Source of the DNA: Desulfotignum sp.
Lineage (GTDB): Bacteria > Desulfobacterota > Desulfobacteria > Desulfobacterales > Desulfobacteraceae
Assembly: GCA_011390235.1 (NCBI GenBank)
Contig: JAABSS010000051.1
Coordinates: forward strand, 1 to 6,090
Direction of reading: 5' to 3'
Length of the DNA stretch: 6,090 nucleotides
Shown piece after piece: positions 1-5,544 of this stretch. The translations under genes and the position numbers were made by a program. Every line of letters starts with the position of its first letter. Within the stretch, counting starts at the first letter, position 1. The notes beneath the pieces were generated by a model that had not been told where the DNA came from, searched no databases, and saw only the letters and a program-made list of their open reading frames with translations.

Positions 1-2972
1 AAAATCAGGGAGATGTCACTATCCGGCTTCATGGAAGAAACCAGCAATCGGCCGCCGGGTTTCAGCATTCGATAAAACGCATATATCATATCATCCGGGT
101 TGTAAAGATAGGAAATAAAAAGGCTGGCTGCAATTTTATCAAAACAATCAGCCCTGAAATTCGAATTCAATTCCAGACCGTTATTTCTGAAATCCAGCCG
201 CTTGAAAATCAAATCAGACGTCCGTATATCGATGTAATATTCATCTCTGATCACACCTTGATGCACATATTTTCCATCTATCAAATCGTGAGCAACCAAC
301 TTCCGATTGATAAATCTTGCCGCCCGGTTAAATTCCACAATCGTTTCATACGCGCCGTTACTGAAATTATCTTTCAGATAAGCGGTGTCATCGAGGGTCA
401 AAACAGCCCCTCTCATTATGGCATACAGTCTTGGAGAAGCGTTCTGCAATAATTGATCAATTGTAACATTCAACAATCCATCGATTCGATTTCGTAAAAA
501 ATTAAAATCAAGGGACGCATCTGTCATAAATTTTTTAACGGGAATCAGCCTGTTGGGATCAAGGTCCATCTGGATAAATTCAATTTTTTCAGGCACAAGA
601 GATGGATATGAATCAAAAATCTTTTCACACTTGGCTTTTGATTTGTCCAATGCTTCCTGGACAAGGTCAACCAGCACAAGACGGGCATCATTGATACTTT
701 TTTCCCGGCCTGCCAGATTCAAGAGCATGTTTTCAATAAAGATCCCGGTGCCACATCCGAAATCAGCAAACACCTCTCCGTTTTCCAGTTCGATAAGTTC
801 ACTTTGAAGTGTTAAAAATTCTCTGAACTCCCTGATATTTTTATAAAAATCATATCCGGTACTGTTGCCTTGACCAATAAGATACGTTTTCCAGTAATCA
901 ACCGGTCTGAATTTTTCGGTTTTTTCAAGCCGCTCCCGTTCATAGGTGATCAGCTTGACCATATTTTCTCTATCCGGAGCGATCGGGTCGATCTCCTCCT
1001 CATACTGGATCCGGTAAATCAATTTTGTTATCAGCATGAATGTCTTCAGGGCATCGTCACTTGAGCGAAGGTTGTGACCGGTGGGTATTTCAATGACTTC
1101 CCGCAGACCATCTGATTTGACACTCATGATATCGATGATTTCATTTTTCGGGATCCATCGATCATATTTCCCGTAAATCCATGTCACAGGGGTTGAAATC
1201 TTTGACATGTCCAGCCGGGCATCTGTGATGTATGCATATTTGTTATCGATAAGGTCCCGGGCAATGTTATCCACATCCAGAAGATGGCCCAGCACCCCTG
1301 TCAATCCGCTTCGAATACCCATTCTTGCGTTCCCGATGATATCCATCCCGCCCAGCACATTACCAAATGAGCTCTGGCCGCATGTGGCGCCCATCACATT
1401 GATCAGGTAATCAATTTTTCCATGATTCCGGTCATTCAAGATTTTGCGGGCGTCCAGTGCCGACATGCTGAACGCCACCAGGATCACCATACTCGGCTTG
1501 AACAATGGATTGTCATACACATACGCCAGAGTGGACTTCAGATCATCCAGGCCCTGAGAGATTTTATAATGGAGCATTTCATATCCGCGCTTTGGAAACA
1601 TCTCCTTGTTATAACTTTCTCCGGGCCTGTTAATTCCATCATACCTGATCGTTATGATCTCTTTATTCAAATGGCGATAATTTGTAACCAATGTCGATAC
1701 AAGGGGAGACAATGTTTCCTTTTTTTTACCAAACGCCGGCGGAAGAATGACCACCGGTGCCATAACATCCTTACCGGTGCAGTTAAGAAGCGCTGCGATC
1801 TTTTTGCCTTTGCTGTTGTTATAGGCAACAACCTTGGAAGTAATCCTTTGCTTCAGGTTTGAGGGAAGATCTTTCTGAATCTTTTTTTTCTTCCACGCTG
1901 AATCAGACACTTTTTTGAATTTGTAATCAGACCGTTTTATCCCCGCTTCAACCCCGATTTGAAGCACCCTGTCCCCATTCAATTTTTTCTTTTTTATATG
2001 GCGGATCTCTCCAAAAGAATGCAGCCCGGAATGGTTGTTTAACCTGTAGTTTATCGCCTGTCCTGTCTTGATCGAATTTTCAATCAGTTTGTCATGTGAA
2101 AATTCGCACAGAAATCCGCGATTGCTGATATCAATCACTCTTCCATGAAATGGTCTGCATGACATATCATCTATGTTAATGGAGATATTCACATTGTCGA
2201 TAGATATCTGCCTGGTATAGGCTCTTTTTTCCAACTGATACAGAACCGGCGGAAACCTAAAGGTCAGGCCGGCATCATCATGCCCGATACATGCTGTTTT
2301 AAAATAATAACTGCCGCCCTGGAAATAAAAAGAAACATACGAAGTATGGTTTTCACTCAGTACCAGATGACCTGTTTCCGTCTGATTTGCGATTGTGAAC
2401 ACCTGATCCTGAGGGTTGATACTGCTTATATGTAATTCAAACAATTTCTGACTGTGTTCAAACAAAACGGTTAAGGGGATCTTTTCTTTCTTGACCTGGT
2501 TTAACAGCGTCTTTATTTTGCCCGGCGCAGCAATTTTATATTTATCCCTGATATTTTCTTTTGAAATGGTTTGCTGCATGTTTTTCAATGCAGAGCTTGA
2601 TGCGGTGCTGACAATAAAATTAAATATTTTTTTCTGGTCAATGTCATTAATATCTGCAAATAAAACGCCGGCGCTGTTTATGCCGTTAAAACAATTTTTG
2701 ATTACATAAGATATCATACCAGTGGCTTCGATTGATCTTGAGCTGTCCGGCAGCCAGAATTCAAGATCGATCCTGTCGTTTGAGCACAGTTCTCCCTTGA
2801 AGTTCAAAAGGCACCCTTCAGGAGAAATGTTTTCTATGGAAACAATCGAAATATTTTTATTTTTGCAGGAAATATCAGTGAGCAGGCATCCGGTGCGAGG
2901 AATTTTTCGTTTCTCAGCAGTATATGAGGCGGTCAATGGTCCATCCTGGGTTGTATCGTATTTTTTATACAT
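1..2972 (-). CDS. PilZ-YcgR_N-PilZ-LuxD-like hydrolase-methyltransferase fusion protein (3' end outside window)
   Basis: An uninterrupted frame of 990 codons runs off the left edge, so the protein is larger than 990 residues. PilZ domain 1 (about residues 20-122) has RxxxR at R22-R26 and NxSxxG at N48-G53. A YcgR-N-like beta segment follows (about 151-248). PilZ domain 2 (about 249-345) has R250-AYT-R254 and DISNRG at 281-286. Residues about 370-660 resemble LuxD-type acyl transferases: an IRYDG...RPGES strand, nucleophile elbow AFSMSA (Ser504), YGKYDRWI (Asp604) and TGHNL (His633). Ser-Asp-His spacings of 100 and 29 match LuxD (97 and 30 from memory). A class I methyltransferase follows: DFGCGTG at 737-743, acidic Asp769, FDKI at 944-947 and LKPGG at 970-974. 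The ATG at 2972 is chosen because an in-frame TGA lies two codons upstream and PilZ begins soon after. No clear ribosome binding site precedes it, but it overlaps the upstream small frame by 8 bases, which allows translational coupling. No signal peptide or membrane segment is seen, so the protein is probably cytoplasmic. Inferred role: c-di-GMP-controlled acyl and methyl transfer on an unknown substrate. The DNA is visibly AT-richer than the lipoprotein and ATPase genes. Confidence 0.88.
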   Translation of the reverse strand, partial: MYKKYDTTQDGPLTASYTAEKRKIPRTGCLLTDISCKNKNISIVSIENISPEGCLLNFKGELCSNDRIDLEFWLPDSSRSIEATGMISYVIKNCFNGINSAGVLFADINDIDQKKIFNFIVSTASSSALKNMQQTISKENIRDKYKIAAPGKIKTLLNQVKKEKIPLTVLFEHSQKLFELHISSINPQDQVFTIANQTETGHLVLSENHTSYVSFYFQGGSYYFKTACIGHDDAGLTFRFPPVLYQLEKRAYTRQISIDNVNISINIDDMSCRPFHGRVIDISNRGFLCEFSHDKLIENSIKTGQAINYRLNNHSGLHSFGEIRHIKKKKLNGDRVLQIGVEAGIKRSDYKFKKVSDSAWKKKKIQKDLPSNLKQRITSKVVAYNNSKGKKIAALLNCTGKDVMAPVVILPPAFGKKKETLSPLVSTLVTNYRHLNKEIITIRYDGINRPGESYNKEMFPKRGYEMLHYKISQGLDDLKSTLAYVYDNPLFKPSMVILVAFSMSALDARKILNDRNHGKIDYLINVMGATCGQSSFGNVLGGMDIIGNARMGIRSGLTGVLGHLLDVDNIARDLIDNKYAYITDARLDMSKISTPVTWIYGKYDRWIPKNEIIDIMSVKSDGLREVIEIPTGHNLRSSDDALKTFMLITKLIYRIQYEEEIDPIAPDRENMVKLITYERERLEKTEKFRPVDYWKTYLIGQGNSTGYDFYKNIREFREFLTLQSELIELENGEVFADFGCGTGIFIENMLLNLAGREKSINDARLVLVDLVQEALDKSKAKCEKIFDSYPSLVPEKIEFIQMDLDPNRLIPVKKFMTDASLDFNFLRNRIDGLLNVTIDQLLQNASPRLYAIMRGAVLTLDDTAYLKDNFSNGAYETIVEFNRAARFINRKLVAHDLIDGKYVHQGVIRDEYYIDIRTSDLIFKRLDFRNNGLELNSNFRADCFDKIAASLFISYLYNPDDMIYAFYRMLKPGGRLLVSSMKPDSDISLI

Positions 2973-3126
2973 AGATCAAATCTTGGCCATTCAGGACATT
3001 CATCTGAGAAATCAAGACAGATCCGAAAGCAGCGACTACAGGGGGTTTGACCGTTCCCCTGTCTTTGTGGGTGTCAAAAATCTGTAGATACTTGTATTTA
3101 CCGGACTTTTTGACATATACAAACAT
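2965..3126 (-). pseudogene. N-terminal remnant of an IS1634/IS4-like transposase (53 codons)
   Basis: The frame begins MFVYVKKSGKYKYLQIF and continues to VVAAFGSV, which matches the typical start of IS1634-type transposases (MFVRV-x-GKYEYLQ..., then V-x-R-V-I-A-x-LG). Similarity fades at about residue 36, and the frame stops at 2965 after 53 codons, against roughly 450-600 in intact enzymes. None of the catalytic domain is present. The start at 3126 is preferred over the ATG at 3159 because GGGGAGG sits 7-8 bases upstream and because a good -10 box overlaps the region next to 3159. The stop is inside ATGTATAA, overlapping the start of the large fusion gene. The fragment therefore acts, or could act, as a short leader ORF for that gene. 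It could also be a real small ORF that merely resembles the transposase start; family recognition is from memory. Confidence 0.6.
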
Positions 3127-3159
3127 GTTAAGGCCTCCCCTTTTTTTGAAGACGCCCAT

Positions 3160-3188
3160 ATAATAAAGCCAAAACGCTATTATTACAA
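3160..3188 (-). promoter_or_regulatory. Candidate sigma-70 promoter inherited from the transposase remnant
   Basis: On the minus strand, TTGTAA (3188-3183) and TATTAT (3165-3160) are separated by exactly 17 bases, matching 4/6 and 5/6 of the -35 and -10 consensus. Transcription would start near 3153, giving a leader of about 27 bases before the ATG at 3126 with a strong GGGGAGG ribosome binding site. It is the only good promoter seen upstream of the fusion gene, so it is the likely source of that gene's transcript. Confidence 0.5.
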
Positions 3189-3289
3189 TGGTTTTTCTTC
3201 AAATGCCCCGATTAAACCGGTTCTTGCATCCCCCCGGGGTCGGACAAACACGCCATCACCTGCATGGCTGCCTCGGGATTGACCAGATC

Positions 3290-3312
3290 AAAATCCACGG
3301 AAACCCCCGTGG
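3290..3312 (-). terminator. Possible intrinsic terminator after the lipoprotein operon
   Basis: CCACGG and CCGTGG (3295-3312) form a perfect 6-bp stem with a 6-base loop, 12 bases beyond the lipoprotein stop codon. On the minus-strand transcript the stem is followed by A then four U (3293-3290), a short and imperfect U tract. On the plus strand a run of six T begins 9 bases after the stem. Position and stem favour a terminator; the weak U tract keeps confidence modest. Confidence 0.4.
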
Positions 3313-3324
3313 TTATAAGCTTTT

Positions 3325-4503
3325 TTACAATCCACTCCCTTTGAAAAGTGCTTTTTGAGCCTCCAGTGTGAGAACATCTGATTCACGGTTCAGCCGGTCG
3401 CGGGACCACGCTTTCAGGGCCGCTTTTGACCCTTTGCCGAAAAGTCCGTCCACTTTCATTTTGTAATATCCCAGTTCCTGCAACCGGGTCTGGACAATCA
3501 CGGCATCACCATGGTTTGCCACATTGAGATGGCGCACCCCTTTTTCTATGGATCCTTTGGCTGTCTGTGCCTGCATGCGATGCGATTTTTGCAACGCCTG
3601 GGTCCAGCTGTTTTCCGGATTCTGCTTCAGGCTTGAGAACCGGGCGATATGCTGCCGGTTAAAAATGGCCAGCCGTTTTTTCTGATAATGGACATCTATG
3701 AAAAACGCGTCTGGATGAGAGAACAACCGGCCTTTGCCTCCGACTGCAAGTATCCGCCAGCCGTCAAAATCCATCTCAACCGGGTTGACCTTGTTATTGT
3801 CGACGGTGACGCCGAGAACCGCCTCCTGGGGCAGCCGGTCAAAGCAGAAGATAAGGAAAATCAGGCTTTGTTTTTCTGGGCCTTCCACTGCCTGGTTCCT
3901 GCCCGTCCCCATGTCGATGGCATGTTTTCGGGCAAACCGCAGATAGTCTGTAAAAGAGCCGGGAATGTCATTTCCGGAAAAGCTTTCAGCAGGAACAAAG
4001 TATGCACCGACCAACGGATAGGCCGGGGTCACATTGGACGTATAGCTGTGCACGATAACCGGGGGCCTGTCGGCTTTTTTGAAAACCTTGTAATGCATCT
4101 CAAAGCCGACGGTCGTTCTCCGGGCGGTTTCATCCTCAAAATGGAGAAATCCGCCAAGATTTATGAGCGCTGCTTCAGAAGTTTCCTTTACCAGTATGTT
4201 CTTTGCGATGTCCACATTATCGACGTCAAAACCGGCATAAGAAAAAGATTCCTGGACGTCATGGCTCCCCCTGCCGTCGAATTCGGCCGCCGTGGGGTGC
4301 TCATGGCGTATTTTCTGCAACAGGCCGGCAATGGCAAGCTCAGCATGGCCGGGAAGTTCCAGCGGGGTCCGCTCCGGCGTCACGAGCACGGTGCCGTCGC
4401 TTGTCAGGCTGCTCTTTATGTTCTGTGTGACACCCACACATCCGGCGCAAAAAATCAGGATGACAAGGAGAACAAAAACAGGCCATTGATATAAGCATCT
4501 CAT
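3325..4503 (-). CDS. Lipoprotein with C-terminal peptidoglycan-binding domain
   Basis: The protein has 392 residues. The N-terminus is a basic start, a hydrophobic stretch (about residues 8-20) and FCAGC ending at Cys22, an acceptable though not ideal lipobox (Cys rather than Leu at -3). Residues about 325-390 look like a PG_binding_1 domain: GDAVIVQTRLQELGYY, then KVDGLFGKGSKAALKAW, then a closing LTLEAQKALF helix. This type of three-helix domain binds peptidoglycan in hydrolases and envelope proteins. The middle (about 30-320) is not recognised; it is mostly mixed beta-like sequence with no evident catalytic motif. The ATG at 4503 is preceded by AAGGAG 7 bases upstream. It lies 11 bases after the stop of the Gly-tract gene, so the two form an operon. 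Likely a periplasm-facing lipoprotein tethering something to the cell wall; the function of the middle part is unknown. Confidence 0.85.
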   Translation of the reverse strand: MRCLYQWPVFVLLVILIFCAGCVGVTQNIKSSLTSDGTVLVTPERTPLELPGHAELAIAGLLQKIRHEHPTAAEFDGRGSHDVQESFSYAGFDVDNVDIAKNILVKETSEAALINLGGFLHFEDETARRTTVGFEMHYKVFKKADRPPVIVHSYTSNVTPAYPLVGAYFVPAESFSGNDIPGSFTDYLRFARKHAIDMGTGRNQAVEGPEKQSLIFLIFCFDRLPQEAVLGVTVDNNKVNPVEMDFDGWRILAVGGKGRLFSHPDAFFIDVHYQKKRLAIFNRQHIARFSSLKQNPENSWTQALQKSHRMQAQTAKGSIEKGVRHLNVANHGDAVIVQTRLQELGYYKMKVDGLFGKGSKAALKAWSRDRLNRESDVLTLEAQKALFKGSGL

Positions 4504-4514
4504 GATTATCTCCT

Positions 4515-5156
4515 TTATAGATTGAAAACGTTTTCATCGAGCGGTGCAGGGCCGCCGCCTCCGAAAGAATGGTCAGGAGCAGGGGTTCCCAGGTCCACCG
4601 CCGGAGGGGGTTTGATATTGGGCGTGGCTTTGATTATCTTCTCCAGTATATTGATCTTGGTGATGTTTTTTCCGGTCTTGATCGCCGCATCTTCCAGCGC
4701 CTGGGCCGTGGATTTGCCCTTTTGTTTTGATTCGATCGTGGTTTGAATAAAGATAGCTGAATTCTGTCCGATTTTATTGATTTTAGATCCTGTTCCACCG
4801 GTAAAGATATCGATCACATTTCCCGCCACATTTACACCGGTCTGAATATTTTTGCCTTTTTTTTCAAGATTTTCGTAATAATTTCCTTCATCCATCCATT
4901 TCTTTGATTCCGCCATGTCCTGGGCCTGCTTTTTTTTCAGCCCTTTGCGGTAGGCCTCATCTATGGTCTGAAGCACCCCATCTTCATCTTCCACACCCAG
5001 ACTATACGGATCCGCCGGGTCGAAAGGGCTGTCCGGGGGAAGCATGTCTGCACCGCCACCGCCACCGCCGCCACCGCCGCCTCCGCAGGCTATGGCAGTC
5101 CCACCAGTGGTCAGAAACAGAATCATGATAACAAACAGCAGAATAACATTTTTCAT
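4515..5156 (-). CDS. Secreted or lipid-anchored protein with Cys followed by eleven glycines
   Basis: The protein has 213 residues from the ATG at 5156, chosen because GGAGGT lies 5 bases upstream and the hydrophobic signal begins at once. The longer frame from 5198 has no ribosome binding site and would add 14 residues in front of the signal. The signal segment spans residues 4-20 and ends TAIAC, with Cys24 a possible lipidation site (a weak lipobox, so signal peptidase I cleavage is an alternative). Eleven consecutive glycines (25-35) follow. Then come a Pro/Asp-rich stretch (PPDSPFDPADP), a charged Lys/Glu helix-like region (about 65-100), a Gly/Val/Ile-rich segment (VNVAGNVIDIFTGGTG), another Lys-rich helical part, and a Pro/Gly-rich tail. 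No known domain was recognised. Gene order and the 11-base gap suggest it works with the downstream peptidoglycan-binding lipoprotein. Confidence 0.8.
   Translation of the reverse strand: MKNVILLFVIMILFLTTGGTAIACGGGGGGGGGGGADMLPPDSPFDPADPYSLGVEDEDGVLQTIDEAYRKGLKKKQAQDMAESKKWMDEGNYYENLEKKGKNIQTGVNVAGNVIDIFTGGTGSKINKIGQNSAIFIQTTIESKQKGKSTAQALEDAAIKTGKNITKINILEKIIKATPNIKPPPAVDLGTPAPDHSFGGGGPAPLDENVFNL
5052..5084. repeat. GGN codon tract encoding Gly11
   Basis: Thirty-three bases on the minus strand consist only of GGN codons (one GGA, the rest mixed GGC and GGT) immediately after the Cys24 codon. The mixed GGC/GGT order gives partial 6- and 9-base periodicity, so replication slippage in multiples of three could change linker length without breaking the frame. 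Confidence 0.9.
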
Positions 5157-5360
5157 GGCATACCTCCGGAAAAAGAACAAATCGAAAAAGTTGAACAAAC
5201 CATAAACAATCCCCCAAAATCAAAAAATTTACCTCTGTTCTTAAATAAGCACAAAATAATTTACCTTTACCAGGTCCAGGCAAGTCAAGGCAAGAAAAAA
5301 ATCAAAGAAGCGATCAAAACCGCCGGGGACATCTCGGAAATTCTGGCATTGATAAAGTGA
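5157..5360. other. Upstream region of the envelope operon; no intact gene
   Basis: This stretch holds the ribosome binding site of the Gly-tract gene (GGAGGT, minus strand, near 5162-5167), a short direct repeat, and no convincing gene. A plus-strand frame (codons in phase with 5163) stays open to a TGA at 5358-5360 and ends KKIKEAIKTAGDISEILALIK in a gene-like composition, but it has no ATG, GTG or TTG start and its 5' part overlaps the opposite gene. It may be the tail of a decayed gene that belongs with the DUF4143 fragment just downstream. Confidence 0.4.
5221..5266. repeat. Imperfect direct repeat upstream of the Gly-tract gene
   Basis: CAAAAAATTTACCT (5221-5234) and CAAAATAATTTACCT (5252-5266) differ by one inserted base and lie 31-32 bases apart, close to three helical turns. 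They sit 65-110 bases upstream of the minus-strand start at 5156. On the minus strand the copies read AGGTAAATT, and the proximal copy contains a weak -10-like TAAATT that is 17 bases from TTGTGC. This could be an operator or activator pair for the envelope operon, but the region is AT-rich. Confidence 0.35.
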
Positions 5361-5450
5361 CTTACGCTTAAACATCCACACAGCCTGATGACCAACCCCC
5401 GGCTGGGCGCCTCCTGGGAAGGATTTGCCATGGAGCAGATTAAGACGTAA
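5361..5450 (+). pseudogene. DUF4143 domain fragment of an AAA_14-type ATPase
   Basis: The plus-strand frame reads HPHSLMTNPRLGASWEGFAMEQ, then IKT and a TAA at 5448. The segment PRLGASWEGFAMEQ (5397-5438) is the hallmark of the DUF4143 domain found at the C-terminus of AAA_14 ATPases, where HP-x-x-GASWEGF-x-x-E is strongly conserved. Only about 25 recognisable codons remain. A TGA (5358) bounds them upstream in frame, and the sequence after EQI does not continue the family. It is therefore a relic, not a gene. It lies about 95 bases upstream of a complete ATPase N-terminus of the same family in the same orientation, which suggests a former tandem or replaced copy. Confidence 0.65.
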
Positions 5451-5472
5451 CACAACAATTATGTATTGTGTC
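5451..5472. other. Small inverted repeat between the fragment and the ATPase promoter
   Basis: ACACAA...TTGTGT arms enclose CAAT-TATGT-ATTG, giving a bulged hairpin right after the DUF4143 fragment stop. No T run follows directly, so it is not a clear terminator. Its role is unknown. Confidence 0.3.
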
Positions 5473-5482
5473 CCTTTAATTT

Positions 5483-5500
5483 AAAACAACGCGTTGTTTT
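5483..5500. promoter_or_regulatory. 18-bp perfect palindrome, operator-like (site 1)
   Basis: AAAACAACGCGTTGTTTT is a perfect palindrome of 18 bases located 9 bases upstream of the -35 box of the ATPase promoter. Its right half, ACGCGTTGTTTT (5489-5500), recurs exactly at 5521-5532. A perfect dyad beside a promoter with a second copy inside it is typical of dimeric repressor binding. Confidence 0.6.
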
Positions 5501-5508
5501 TTTAAATA

Positions 5509-5537
5509 TTGACATTTTTAACGCGTTGTTTTAAAAA
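5509..5537 (+). promoter_or_regulatory. Promoter of the ATPase gene with operator site 2 in its spacer
   Basis: A perfect -35 TTGACA (5509-5514) is followed 17 bases later by TAAAAA (5532-5537), matching 4/6 of the -10 consensus. The spacer contains AACGCGTT and the repeated ACGCGTTGTTTT (5521-5532), so a protein bound here would block RNA polymerase. The expected transcript start is about 5544-5545, at the ATPase ATG, which implies a leaderless mRNA. Confidence 0.55.
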
Positions 5538-5544
5538 TATTTCC

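Noticed and set aside
1422..1862. A 146-codon plus-strand frame, along with several shorter ones across 258-3087.
   Set aside because: All are opposite the continuous 990-codon fusion frame, whose domain motifs are in register throughout. They are shadows.
3127..3159. A start at 3159 for the transposase remnant, giving 64 codons.
   Set aside because: It abuts the candidate -10 box, so it would not be on the transcript. Family members begin at MFV-, which corresponds to 3126 and has the ribosome binding site.
3212..3298. A minus-strand 28-codon frame beginning GTG (VDFDLVNPEAAMQVMACLSD...) just after the terminator-like hairpin.
   Set aside because: The composition looks gene-like, but it is short, has no ribosome binding site, its GTG lies inside the hairpin stem, and no family was recognised. 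It may be a decayed gene end.
3649..4494. A 281-codon plus-strand frame opposite the lipoprotein gene.
   Set aside because: It is antisense to a gene with a signal peptide, a ribosome binding site and a recognisable peptidoglycan-binding domain. Its own product has no recognisable motif and no ribosome binding site was seen.
5157..5198. An upstream start at 5198 that would add 14 residues to the Gly-tract protein.
   Set aside because: There is no ribosome binding site, and the extension would place charged and aromatic residues ahead of the signal peptide. ATG 5156 has GGAGGT at the right distance.
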